Part shown: positions 24,724 to 32,612 of the stretch, piece after piece
Layout: the number at the start of each line of letters is the position of its first letter
How positions within the stretch are numbered: position 1 is the stretch's first letter
The notes under the pieces: generated by a model
Seen by the model: only the letters and a program-made list of their open reading frames with translations
Told to the model about the DNA's origin: nothing
Databases searched by the model: none
Translations under genes and position numbers: made by a program
Source of the DNA: Arcanobacterium haemolyticum DSM 20595
GTDB taxonomy: Bacteria > Actinomycetota > Actinomycetes > Actinomycetales > Actinomycetaceae
DNA: 64,000 nt
Reading direction: 5' to 3'
Assembly (NCBI RefSeq): GCF_000092365.1
Contig: NC_014218.1
Coordinates: 310,001 to 374,000, forward strand

Positions 24724-26169
24724 TTAGCCGATAACCGGGCGTTCCTGCGGCAAACGAATAACTCGGCGGCGATTCCGCAAAGCCAACGCGGCAGCCAACG
24801 TCATGGTGCCAACGCGCCCAAGATACATGAGAACAATCAACACGATCTTCGCTGATTCGGGCAGGGCAGAGGTGATGCCCGTCGATAAACCGCAGGTAGC
24901 GAACGCCGAAATAACTTCGAACAGCACGTGAGAGAGCGAAAAATCGGTCAACTGCATAATGATCAACGTGGCCGCCCCCACCATAAACGCCCCCAAAAAG
25001 GTTGCCGAAATCGCCAAGCGTACCACATCCGCCGGAATCCGCTTCCCAAACGCTTCCGTGTCCCGATCGCCGCGCGCCTCGGCCAAAATGGCAAGCGCCA
25101 ACACTGCGAAGGTCGTGACCTTAATTCCGCCACCGGTAGATGCCGAACCGCCGCCGATGAACATCATCATGTCAATAAAGAACCAGGTGGACTGGTTCAT
25201 ATCCCCAACATCGAGCGTGGAGAGCCCGCTAGAACGTGGCGTTGTTGCGTGGAACAGGGTGGCGAGTGTACGTTCGGCGCCGTTGAGCCCGCCCAGTGTA
25301 GCCGGATTGTTCCATTCGAGCAGTGCGATCATCACGATCGAAATTCCCAGCAGAATTCCGTACGTGACTAGTGTGAGTTTCGAATGGAGGGTCCAGTTGC
25401 GTGGATGGCGCAGATTTTGAGCCACGTTGAGGGTGACGGGGAAGCCCACCGCACCAATGATTGTGCCGATAATAATGGGAAGGCTTACGGCCCAGTCGCC
25501 AACAAATTGGCCCAGTCCATCTTCCAAAATTACGAAGCCTGCGTTGTTAAACGTTGACACGGCCATAAACAGCGAATGCCCGAGCGCACTCACAAATGAC
25601 GGATCGATTCCCACGAAACTTCCGAGGAACACCAGGGTGAGCACACTTTCCGCCACCAGCGACGTTGCGATAACCGCCTTCAGTAGCGCACCCACGTCCC
25701 CCAGCCGGCTTTTCGTTTCAGTCGCGGCCAGCATACGTTGCGTCAAGCCCAAGTGACGCGACACAGCCAGCGCAAGAATCGACGCAATCACCATCACGCC
25801 CAGACCACCGATTTGAATTCCGAGCGCCAGCACAATATGGCCGAACGCAGTCCAGTGAGTAGCAGTATCGACGACGGTCAAGCCAGTCACGCACACAGCC
25901 GACGTTGCGGTAAACAAAGCGTCCGTAAACGACGAGCTGCCCGGCGTCGTCGAAGAAAAAGGCACCATCAACAGCAACGTAACCGCAAAAATCAACGCAC
26001 CAAAAACGAGCATCGCCAAGCGAGCCGGCGATCTGCGGGCGAGCGAATTAATGTAATTACGCAACGAGTGCCCGTGAACGCCACTATCCGAATCGGGACC
26101 AAGCGACATACGAACATCAAAACGACCGCGACCAGCAGATGAGGATCGCGGAGGGACTCCGTGCGCCAA
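24724..26169 (-). CDS. trkH: Trk/Ktr potassium channel subunit
   Basis: The membrane part of the K+ uptake system. Four M1-P-M2 repeats are seen with degenerate selectivity-filter glycines: TSAVCVTGLTV, TFNNAGFVI, TPRSSGLSTLD and FATCGLSTG. Length (about 481 residues) fits KtrB/TrkH. A TTG at 26169 with AAAGGAGC upstream is preferred; an ATG at 26199 lies before that site and an ATG at 26109 after it. The product works with the downstream TrkA subunit. Confidence 0.93.
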   Translation of the reverse strand: MAHGVPPRSSSAGRGRFDVRMSLGPDSDSGVHGHSLRNYINSLARRSPARLAMLVFGALIFAVTLLLMVPFSSTTPGSSSFTDALFTATSAVCVTGLTVVDTATHWTAFGHIVLALGIQIGGLGVMVIASILALAVSRHLGLTQRMLAATETKSRLGDVGALLKAVIATSLVAESVLTLVFLGSFVGIDPSFVSALGHSLFMAVSTFNNAGFVILEDGLGQFVGDWAVSLPIIIGTIIGAVGFPVTLNVAQNLRHPRNWTLHSKLTLVTYGILLGISIVMIALLEWNNPATLGGLNGAERTLATLFHATTPRSSGLSTLDVGDMNQSTWFFIDMMMFIGGGSASTGGGIKVTTFAVLALAILAEARGDRDTEAFGKRIPADVVRLAISATFLGAFMVGAATLIIMQLTDFSLSHVLFEVISAFATCGLSTGITSALPESAKIVLIVLMYLGRVGTMTLAAALALRNRRRVIRLPQERPVIG

Positions 26170-26366
26170 GACCGCTCCTTTAGCATAAAACGAACACAAC
26201 CCTCTAAGCCTAACTCTCTGCCCGAACGAATGCGCCCCAATCTGTCCGATTCAGCAAATATAAGGTAAATGTGGCACACAAAACCGGACCATAAAGGTGT
26301 GAAAAACGTGAAATTCGGGTAAGGTGAGACGAGAACAGGGCGTTTTAGTATGTGGTGTAATTCACC

Positions 26367-26666
26367 GTGGCTGAAATGCTGACGAAGCACCAAAAAATTT
26401 GGACCCCGCACGAGCTTGCCAAGCTCGCCGATACGAGAACGGACACGCAGATGGCTCACCTCCCATCATCAACTCCACAGTTCTTCACTGTGGCAGAAGT
26501 TGCTGATATGACGCGGGTTTCGCGGATGACCGTGTACCGTATGGTTCACTCAGGAGAACTCCCGGCTGTGCGTGTTGGCAATTCGTATCGCGTTCCAAAG
26601 TCGGCGGTGGATCAGCTACTCACGGGTGGAGCGGCGGGAGACTTCCGCGAAGCAACTGGTTTTTGA
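26367..26666 (+). CDS. Excisionase-like HTH protein, Rv0500A type
   Basis: Up to 99 residues. The C-terminal 65 form a MerR-like winged helix: PQFFTVAEVADMTRVSRMTVYRMVHSGELPAVRVGNSYRV. The pattern and its position before the tiny bS22 gene match the conserved actinobacterial Rv0500A-Rv0500B pair (from memory), so this is a chromosomal regulator rather than a phage excisionase. The N-terminus is uncertain: GTG 26367, ATG 26376 or ATG 26451 (71 residues) are all possible, and the last begins near the conserved domain. Target genes unknown. Confidence 0.8.
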   Translation: MAEMLTKHQKIWTPHELAKLADTRTDTQMAHLPSSTPQFFTVAEVADMTRVSRMTVYRMVHSGELPAVRVGNSYRVPKSAVDQLLTGGAAGDFREATGF

Positions 26667-26755
26667 TTCGGTTGCACTGCTCTACGTCATGTAGAATCTG
26701 TTTTTGTTCGTAAATCGCGGCCTGGCCGTGACAGTTTCAAGTCCGGAGGTAACCT

Positions 26756-26854
26756 GTGGGTTCCGTTATTAAGAAGCGTCGCAAGCGCATGTCGAAGAAG
26801 AAGCACCGCAAACTGCTTCGTAAGACTCGTCACCAGCGTCGTAACAAGAAGTGA
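26756..26854 (+). CDS. Ribosomal protein bS22 (AURKAIP1/COX24-like), 32 residues
   Basis: A very short gene: GTG start, TGA at 26852-26854, with GGAGG (26745-26749) at ideal spacing. The peptide starts [20 protein letters not shown] and is almost entirely basic. It matches the actinobacterial peptide known in mycobacteria as Rv0500B, identified as a small ribosomal subunit protein (bS22) in mycobacterial ribosome structures (from memory). A strong terminator follows at once. Gene finders with a length cutoff will miss it. Confidence 0.9.
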   Translation: MGSVIKKRRKRMSKKKHRKLLRKTRHQRRNKK

Positions 26855-26856
26855 AC

Positions 26857-26886
26857 ATAATCGAGGGCCTACGGGCTCTCGATTAT
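26857..26886 (+). terminator. Terminator after bS22
   Basis: A 9-bp stem ATAATCGAG (26857-26865) / CTCGATTAT (26878-26886) with inner GC pairing is followed by TTTAT, 2 nt after the stop codon. Confidence 0.85.
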
Positions 26887-26906
26887 TTTATGTGTCATCT
26901 AGGTGG

Positions 26907-26980
26907 CCCTGATTATTTCGGGAATAGTGGCAAATATTGCCACTATTTCGATTATGGTCAGCGTTACCGAACCGTAGGTT
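26907..26980. repeat. Dispersed palindromic element, copy 2
   Basis: Matches 6279-6352 at 67 of 74 positions. Three of the seven differences lie together in the hairpin centre, and the 25-bp hairpin here is exactly the reverse complement of the one in copy 1. No coding capacity. Confidence 0.75.
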
Positions 26981-27135
26981 AGGCTGGGGGCTGTCTCGGT
27001 CCACCGTGGTTGGTGCTCACGCACGTTTGGGACATGCTGGGGCGGGCAAGTACGATGGCCCCTAGTTGAAGTGTTGGTGAAAGCGAATTAAGATAGTTAA
27101 AGATTGAATAGTTCTGTGATGAGGTTTTTGACGAA

Positions 27136-27612
27136 ATGACCACCACCCGTTGGCTCGATGGTGAAGAGCAGCAAGCATGGCGCAATTTCCTGCGCGGCCA
27201 GGCCACTATCCATGATGCGATCAATCATGATGGGGTGGAAGAATTTGGTTTGGCTCTTCATGAATACGAAGTGCTTGTGCGATTGGCAGAAGCACCAGAA
27301 CACCAATCACGGATGTCTGCATTGGCAACAGGCCTGGTTCATTCGCGTTCGCGTTTGACTCATACGGTTGCTCGCCTCGAAAGGGCTGGCTACGTTCAGC
27401 GTTTTCAATGCCCACACGATCGTCGCGGAATTTTCTGCCGTCTCACCGATGAAGGCTTAGTGAAGCTGGAAGAATCAGCTCCACAGCACGTAACTTCCCT
27501 TCGCGCCCACTTTTTGGACAAGATTACGCGCGAAGAGCTTCTTACTATTGGAGAGATTTTCTCTAAATTGATTGATGATGAGGAAACTGAAACGCGCGTT
27601 TGTAGCGAGTAA
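27136..27612 (+). CDS. MarR-family transcriptional regulator
   Basis: A 158-residue winged-helix regulator. LHEYEVLVRLAEAPEHQSRMSALATGLVHSRSRLTHTVARLERAGYV holds helices 2-4 of the MarR fold (the recognition helix is around SRSRLTHTVARLE), followed by the wing HDRRGIFCRLTDEG with its conserved Asp-Arg-Arg. C-terminal helices dimerise. Ligand and targets are unknown; no divergent gene is present, and the downstream phosphatase gene seems to have its own promoter. AT-rich sequence before it (near 27085-27110) holds the probable promoter. Confidence 0.88.
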   Translation: MTTTRWLDGEEQQAWRNFLRGQATIHDAINHDGVEEFGLALHEYEVLVRLAEAPEHQSRMSALATGLVHSRSRLTHTVARLERAGYVQRFQCPHDRRGIFCRLTDEGLVKLEESAPQHVTSLRAHFLDKITREELLTIGEIFSKLIDDEETETRVCSE

Positions 27613-27648
27613 GAGTGTCTGTGGCACGTAGGGAATCATTTCATCCGT

Positions 27649-27654
27649 TAAGCT
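27649..27654 (+). promoter_or_regulatory. -10 box TAAGCT, leaderless type
   Basis: TAAGCT ends 7 nt before the ATG at 27662; no ribosome binding site lies between. Confidence 0.45.
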
Positions 27655-27661
27655 AGATCTT

Positions 27662-28324
27662 ATGGATATCACAACGATTCACCTTGTCCGGCACGGCGAA
27701 GTCGATAACCCTGAAGGGGTTTTATATGGCAGGCGCCCAGGCTATCACCTCACCCCGCTCGGTCACAGTATGGCTGAAAAACTAGGGGAAGCTTTTGCTG
27801 AGCATGATGTGCGCTTAGTCGTCACGTCACCACTTGAACGTGCTATCGAGACGGGAACTCCCACCGCCCGTGCCTTTGGCCTTGATATTGTGACTGATGA
27901 ACGCGTGATCGAAGCCGATAATAAGTTTGAAGGTTTGGACGTTAACTCTGATCGTTGGCAGTTGGCACGTCCTAAATATTGGCCGTGGTATATCAACCCG
28001 TTAGAACCATCGTGGGGTGAACCGTACACGGATATTGTTGCTCGGATGTCTGCGGCTATTTCTGATGCCCTCACGAAGGCAGAAGGGGGAGAAGCCGTGA
28101 TCGTTTCTCACCAGTTGCCGATCTGGACCATGCGCAGGTTCATCGAACGGTTGCCACTGGCTCACGATCCGCGCAAGCGCGAATGTTCGCTAGCATCCGT
28201 TACCTCGCTAACCTTCGTTGGACGCCAACTCATCTCCCTTGATTACTGGGAGCCGGTAGCAGATATTTTGGGACAAGCACAAGATATGGTTCCTGGTACC
28301 TCAAAGGCCCAGACTAAGATGTGA
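27662..28324 (+). CDS. Histidine phosphatase (phosphoglycerate mutase-like)
   Basis: A 220-residue protein of the histidine phosphatase superfamily. The catalytic RHGEVDNPEG (His12) is near the N-terminus; VVTSPLERAIETGTP carries the second Arg, and IVSHQLPIWTMRRFI has the second catalytic His. The long insert with WPWYINPLEPSWGEPY is typical of an actinobacterial subgroup (Rv0525-like, from memory). The phosphorylated substrate is unknown; it need not be a phosphoglycerate. Confidence 0.85.
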   Translation: MDITTIHLVRHGEVDNPEGVLYGRRPGYHLTPLGHSMAEKLGEAFAEHDVRLVVTSPLERAIETGTPTARAFGLDIVTDERVIEADNKFEGLDVNSDRWQLARPKYWPWYINPLEPSWGEPYTDIVARMSAAISDALTKAEGGEAVIVSHQLPIWTMRRFIERLPLAHDPRKRECSLASVTSLTFVGRQLISLDYWEPVADILGQAQDMVPGTSKAQTKM

Positions 28325-28330
28325 CGCCCG

Positions 28331-28360
28331 AATGATTGCCGGCGCCTGCTGGCAATCATT
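28331..28360 (+). terminator. Terminator after the histidine phosphatase
   Basis: Perfect 10-bp stem AATGATTGCC/GGCAATCATT with a 10-nt loop, followed by ATATTTG. Confidence 0.75.
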
Positions 28361-28374
28361 ATATTTGTGGGCCT

Positions 28375-28432
28375 AGCGGTAGTGAGAGCAGGAGGCGCAT
28401 ATAGCGCCCTGCCGTCTCGAATACCGCTTTTT
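28375..28432. terminator. Long imperfect hairpin with U tract
   Basis: Outer arms AGCGGTA (28375-28381) and TACCGCT (28422-28428), then GAGA/TCTC, GCAG/CTGC and GGCGC/GCGCC pair inward, and TTTT follows. A second plus-strand terminator, or a bidirectional one between convergent genes. Confidence 0.6.
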
Positions 28433-28440
28433 GGGATTAA

Positions 28441-28482
28441 GGTGGGGCTGCGGGAGGTAGATTGAGGTGGGCTTGCGGGAGG
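28441..28482. repeat. G-rich direct repeat
   Basis: GGTGGGGCTGCGGGAGG (28441-28457) recurs as GGTGGGCTTGCGGGAGG (28466-28482). The five runs of three or four G could allow a G-quadruplex with loops of uneven length. Confidence 0.5.
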
Positions 28483-28527
28483 GGAAGATTTAGGTGCCGA
28501 TCTAGGGGGAGCTAGACGGAATTAGGC

Positions 28528-28938
28528 CTACCGGCCGTACAGGCCGCCGTCTTCATCCGTGTCTTCAACCGTAGTTTCTTCAGCTTCCCCGGTTTCCTTG
28601 CGCTTGTTTTCTTCGTAGGCGCGCCGGCGGTTTTGGGCTTCTAGGCGTGCCAAGAATTCAGGATCGTCATCTGGGGCAACAGGGCCAGATGAGCGTTGCT
28701 TGGATCCGAACGCCCCGCCGAACGCTTCAGCAGAGAATGTTGTGCCCGAACGGAACAGATGCTGATTTTTGAAAAATAGCCACAGGAGTGGGCCGAGGAT
28801 CGGCACGATCAACGTGAGAACAGCCCACGCCACTTTAGGCAGGCGGGCAGGTAACTGGCTGCGGTCTGTACGCAGAACGTCAATGAACGTGTAAATATGG
28901 AGCGCGATGGCGCTTAGAATCATTATTACTCGAGGCAC
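28528..28938 (-). CDS. PLDc_N domain membrane protein
   Basis: A 136-residue protein. Its first 65 residues are two hydrophobic helices with DVLRTDRSQLPARLPKVAW between them and IVPILGPLLWLFF after, the pattern of the phospholipase D N-terminal (PLDc_N) module that occurs without the enzyme in many actinobacteria. The second half is charged (Arg/Lys then Glu/Asp/Thr) and cytoplasmic. Function unknown. It begins with GTG at 28938, 6 nt after a -10 box, and lies downstream of menA on the same strand. Confidence 0.8.
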   Translation of the reverse strand: MPRVIMILSAIALHIYTFIDVLRTDRSQLPARLPKVAWAVLTLIVPILGPLLWLFFKNQHLFRSGTTFSAEAFGGAFGSKQRSSGPVAPDDDPEFLARLEAQNRRRAYEENKRKETGEAEETTVEDTDEDGGLYGR

Positions 28939-28944
28939 GCTACT

Positions 28945-28950
28945 AGTCTA
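28945..28950 (-). promoter_or_regulatory. -10 box TAGACT, leaderless type
   Basis: On the minus strand TAGACT ends 6 nt before the GTG at 28938 of the PLDc_N gene. Confidence 0.5.
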
Positions 28951-28979
28951 TTGAACTTTGCCCTGTAAAGATAGCGCGC

Positions 28980-29858
28980 TCAGCTCAGCACGAAACCAGC
29001 ACACAGTAAAATCGCATAATTCAGCTCGAAAATACCGGTGTGCTTGAGTGCTGGAATAAGTGACCGCCCGGCCGCGCTACTAAGCACAACCTTGATTGGG
29101 GAAATCGCTAGCATCCCCACAAGCAGGAATGCCAGCCCAGAGATCCCGTGGAATGCCACCATCAGCCATACCATCAGAGCAACGGCGCCAACAAGCATCC
29201 CCACAAAGGAATACCGTGCCGCCCGATCGCCCATGCGCACGGCCAGCGTGTGCTTCCCTGTCACAGAATCAGTTGGGATATCGCGAATATTATTCACCAT
29301 CAGCAGGGCGCACGCGATCAGCCCCACGCCAGTGCCGGCCGCCCACGCATACCACGGCGCGCTCCCGGTCTGAACGTAGGCGGTTCCCACGGTGGCCATC
29401 CACCCGAAGAACACCATCACAAACACTTCGCCCAGGCCCATGTAGCCGTACGGGTGCTTACCACCGGTATAGAACCAGGCAGCAGCGGCAGCGCCGGCAC
29501 CCAGCCCGATCAGCCACCAGTGCCCAGAGAGTGCCACCAGCACAAGCCCGGCCACACACGCAGCGGCAAAGAACCCAAGAGCAATCTGCAACACCACGCG
29601 CGGGGCAACTGTTCCGCCGCCGGTGAGCCGCGGCGGCCCCTGGCGCAGGTCATCAGTGCCGCGCACGCCATCCGAATAGTCATTCGCAAAGTTCACGCCC
29701 ACTTGGAACGCGAGCGCCACGAACGCCGCAAGGAGGGTTCGTATCCAGGAAAAGCCGCCATCTGCGGAGGCAATTCCGGCTCCGATAATGACGGGGGATA
29801 CTGCTGCTGGGAGGGTGCGCACGCGGGCGCCTTCAAGCCAATCGTTAACTGTTGCCAC
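28980..29858 (-). CDS. menA: 1,4-dihydroxy-2-naphthoate polyprenyltransferase
   Basis: Attaches the polyprenyl chain to dihydroxynaphthoate, giving demethylmenaquinone. The 292-residue UbiA-type membrane protein has both aspartate motifs (NFANDYSDGVRGTDD and NNIRDIPTDS) that bind Mg-diphosphate, and about eight or nine hydrophobic segments. The start is a GTG at 29858, overlapping the end of menE by 14 nt. The chain donor is probably made by the synthase at 56763-57779. Confidence 0.95.
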   Translation of the reverse strand: MATVNDWLEGARVRTLPAAVSPVIIGAGIASADGGFSWIRTLLAAFVALAFQVGVNFANDYSDGVRGTDDLRQGPPRLTGGGTVAPRVVLQIALGFFAAACVAGLVLVALSGHWWLIGLGAGAAAAAWFYTGGKHPYGYMGLGEVFVMVFFGWMATVGTAYVQTGSAPWYAWAAGTGVGLIACALLMVNNIRDIPTDSVTGKHTLAVRMGDRAARYSFVGMLVGAVALMVWLMVAFHGISGLAFLLVGMLAISPIKVVLSSAAGRSLIPALKHTGIFELNYAILLCAGFVLS

Positions 29859-30984
29859 CCGAAAAGTATACGTGGGTGGCGTTACGAATGGCGCGCCGAT
29901 CGATTTTCCCGGATTGAGTTAAAGGCCACGCGTTGAACCCGATTGTGGTAAGTGGAAGGACGTGTTGTGGTTGCCATCCAGTGCCGAGGGCATGTTTCAC
30001 GTGGTCACGGAGTTGTTGTTCAGTGATGTTTTCGGGCCACGGATCGATGAGTGCGATTGCGGCTTCACCCCACGTCGCATCGGGAACCCCCACCACGATC
30101 GCAGTGCTGTGAGCCGCGGCAGCTAGGCTTTCTTCCACGAGTCGAGGAACGATGGTGAGCCCGCCTGTGGTGATGGCATCGTCGATTCGCCCTAGTACTG
30201 ATAGCCGTCCGTCAGGTCCGAATATCCCCAGGTCGCGGGTGCGATGGGTGCGTTGCCCGTGCGCGTTTTCGGCGCTCCCAAGCCGCACCAGCGATCCCGT
30301 AATCACGATCGCGCCATCCGTGCCTAGAGTAATCGCCGCGTCGCCGATCGGCCGCCCATCGTACACACAGCCGCCACATGTTTCGGTCATCCCATAGGAC
30401 GTATGAACCGTGAGTCCTGCCGCCTGGGCACGTTCTAACAATTCCGACGACGTTGCCGCACCTCCCACCAAAAACGTTACGTGACGTGCGGCTGGGAAGT
30501 GTTCGAGATGATCGAGTATGCGCACCAGTTGCGTTGGTACGATCGAACAGTATGTGGGATGGTGGGTGATCGGTGCTGTGAGAAGTTGTTCCAGTTTCGT
30601 ATGCAACGGTTCGCACTCGGCCAGTACCGAACGGACGATCGTTTGAAAACCTGCGATATGGTGGAGGGGGAGATCCGCAAGCCACGGCCCTGGCCCTGCC
30701 AGTGCCGTGTGGGTGGCGTTCGCAGACGCCACCAGCGAGTCCCAGCTTAGAGCGATGATAGTTCCGGTTCCCGACGTGGATCCGGACGTTCGCATTAACA
30801 CTCCCGTATTCACGGGATAGCCTTGCGCGGCAATCTCCGCGGCCGCTTCGATTGGATCAACCTGAGGGCCCACCACAAACAACGGCGGCACGGCCTGGCC
30901 AGTCAACGCCAGGCGCACATGATCTACCACATCGGCAAATTCGCTACCGTCACAGACGATAACTCGCACCGGATACTCAGGCAT
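29845..30984 (-). CDS. menE: o-Succinylbenzoate-CoA ligase
   Basis: Activates o-succinylbenzoate as its CoA thioester for MenB. The 379-residue ANL-family enzyme shows the AMP-binding P-loop RTSGSTSGTGTIIALSW, the YGMTETCGG motif and a C-terminal TRDLGIFGPDGRLSVLGRIDD hinge region. It is shorter than Gram-positive MenE (about 480 residues), as is usual in actinobacteria. The ATG at 30984 overlaps the menB stop by 8 nt and is preferred over an ATG-like start at 31032 that lies within menB. Confidence 0.93.
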   Translation of the reverse strand: MPEYPVRVIVCDGSEFADVVDHVRLALTGQAVPPLFVVGPQVDPIEAAAEIAAQGYPVNTGVLMRTSGSTSGTGTIIALSWDSLVASANATHTALAGPGPWLADLPLHHIAGFQTIVRSVLAECEPLHTKLEQLLTAPITHHPTYCSIVPTQLVRILDHLEHFPAARHVTFLVGGAATSSELLERAQAAGLTVHTSYGMTETCGGCVYDGRPIGDAAITLGTDGAIVITGSLVRLGSAENAHGQRTHRTRDLGIFGPDGRLSVLGRIDDAITTGGLTIVPRLVEESLAAAAHSTAIVVGVPDATWGEAAIALIDPWPENITEQQLRDHVKHALGTGWQPQHVLPLTTIGFNAWPLTQSGKIDRRAIRNATHVYFSGGNS

Positions 30985-31966
30985 AGAACGGGAACTCATC
31001 CCACTGCGGGGCACGCTTTTCCAAGAACGCATCGCGGCCTTCTTGAGCTTCGGCAGTCATATATGCCAGGCGAGTAGTTTCGCCGGCGAAAACCTGCTGG
31101 CCGGCAAGCCCGTCGTCGGCCAAATTAAACGCAAACTTCAACATGCGCAACGCCTGGGGTGATTTCGTACCCAAAATCCGGGCGTACTCAAGCGCGGTCG
31201 TTTCCAAATCGGCGTGCGCAACTGCCTCATTGACCACGCCCCAACGTTCCGCATCCTGTGCCGAATACTCACGCGCCAAGAAGAAAATCTCCCGCGCACG
31301 CTTATCGCCAATCTGGCGTGCCAACAACGCAGAACCATACCCGGCATCAAACGAACCCACGTTCGCATCCACCTGCATGAAACGCGCGTGCTCCAACGAT
31401 GCAATCGACAAATCGCACAAAACATTCAACGAATGCCCGCCGCCCGTAGCCCAACCAGAAATCGCGCCAATAAACACCATGCCGGACGTGCGCATCAACC
31501 GCTGCACCTCCAAAATGTGGAGACGCCCAGCGCGCGCCGGCTCAATCGAATCACGCGTAGCCTTGTTCGCGGTGGGATCATCCCCACCGCCGTCGTAACG
31601 ATACCCATCCCGGCCACGAATACGCTGATCGCCGCCCGAACAAAACGCCCAACCGCCATCCTTCGTAGAAGGCCCGTTACCGGTCAAAATAACGCATCCC
31701 ACCTGGCCAGTCAGGCGCGCGTGATCAATCGCCCGATACAACTGATCCACGGTTTCAGGGCGAAACGCGTTACGTACCTCCGGGCGGTTAAACGCAATAC
31801 GCACCACCGGAAGATCCCGCTCTGAAACCACAGCCCCCGCAGAATCAAACTCGCGCTCCACCCCACGGTGATACGTCACGTCTGAATCAGGGAAACCCTC
31901 CACGGAACGCCAACGGCGCGGATCGAAAATGTCAGAAACTGAAGCAGGTAACGGGGAAATAGTCAT
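30977..31966 (-). CDS. menB: 1,4-dihydroxy-2-naphthoyl-CoA synthase
   Basis: Closes the second ring of the naphthoquinone. The 329-residue crotonase-fold protein has GWAFCSGGDQRIRG, the oxyanion-hole region AISGWATGGGHSLNVLCDLSIAS, and SFDAGYGSALLARQIGDKRARE with the MenB-specific Asp. The N-terminal 20-30 residues exceed those of E. coli MenB. The ATG at 31966 starts 4 nt after the methyltransferase stop. Operon order menB-menE-menA follows pathway order. Confidence 0.95.
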   Translation of the reverse strand: MTISPLPASVSDIFDPRRWRSVEGFPDSDVTYHRGVEREFDSAGAVVSERDLPVVRIAFNRPEVRNAFRPETVDQLYRAIDHARLTGQVGCVILTGNGPSTKDGGWAFCSGGDQRIRGRDGYRYDGGGDDPTANKATRDSIEPARAGRLHILEVQRLMRTSGMVFIGAISGWATGGGHSLNVLCDLSIASLEHARFMQVDANVGSFDAGYGSALLARQIGDKRAREIFFLAREYSAQDAERWGVVNEAVAHADLETTALEYARILGTKSPQALRMLKFAFNLADDGLAGQQVFAGETTRLAYMTAEAQEGRDAFLEKRAPQWDEFPFYA

Positions 31967-31970
31967 AAAC

Positions 31971-32588
31971 CTATTCTGCCATGCGGCGGCGGAACACAAC
32001 CACGTCGTCCACTCGCGTCACACCACGAGCAGCCAACAACGTTTCCACACGCGACGATTTCTCCACCTCAAAATCAGGCAAATCCACAGCGGCAATCACA
32101 TCGCTCGCACTCCACGGCACAAACGTGTCCGGATGCCACGGCAAAGCAAACGCGTGCGCCGCCACCAACATTCGGCCGCCAGGCACGATCGTAGATGAAA
32201 CACACTCAAGAATCCGCGGCAAATCCGCAGACTGAATAAACGACACGGTAGCCAAATCGTGATCGCGCCAACCGTGCTCCGCAATCACGGCGCACGCATC
32301 GCCCACAAAACCTTCAACAGCATCGGCCACACCCGATTCTGCCGTGGCGTCCGCCATCCGCGAAATCGCAGTTTCAGAGAAGTCAATTCCGCGCACCCGC
32401 CACCCGCGCTGGGCCAGCCACACGGCATCACGGCCTTCACCGCAGCCCACATCGAGCGCCATCCCCGGCGCCCACGGCAACACGTGCGAGGCAATGATTG
32501 AATTAGGTTCTCCGCTCCACAACCGTTCAGTTGCGGCGTACTTTTCTTCCCAATGCTTAGCATCCATGCCTCCCAGTTTATCGCCCAT
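31971..32588 (-). CDS. Class I SAM-dependent methyltransferase
   Basis: About 205 residues. Motif I ALDVGCGEGRDAVWLAQRG, the acid after strand 2 (GIDFSETAIS) and an NADIV-like strand identify a Rossmann-type methyltransferase. The HWEEKYAATERLWSGEPN start and the short length resemble small-molecule (tellurite/thiopurine-like) enzymes, not MenG, which is encoded separately. The substrate is unknown. ATG 32588 is used here; ATG 32567 is an alternative, but its GGGAGG is only 1 nt away. It precedes menB on the same strand. Confidence 0.8.
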   Translation of the reverse strand: MGDKLGGMDAKHWEEKYAATERLWSGEPNSIIASHVLPWAPGMALDVGCGEGRDAVWLAQRGWRVRGIDFSETAISRMADATAESGVADAVEGFVGDACAVIAEHGWRDHDLATVSFIQSADLPRILECVSSTIVPGGRMLVAAHAFALPWHPDTFVPWSASDVIAAVDLPDFEVEKSSRVETLLAARGVTRVDDVVVFRRRMAE

Positions 32589-32600
32589 GCAGGCTAAAGT

Positions 32601-32605
32601 GGAGG
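32601..32605 (+). promoter_or_regulatory. Ribosome binding site of menC
   Basis: GGAGG lies 7 nt before the GTG at 32613 but only 1 nt before the in-frame ATG at 32607. The GTG is therefore the likelier start. Confidence 0.65.
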
Positions 32606-32612
32606 TATGCAT

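Noticed and set aside
26367-26666. Excisionase-like HTH as a sign of a prophage or integrative element
   Set aside because: No integrase or phage gene is nearby, and the gene pairs with bS22 as in many actinobacterial chromosomes.
27060-27135. A palindromic MarR operator before the MarR gene
   Set aside because: Only short direct repeats (ATAGTT) are visible; no convincing inverted repeat was found.
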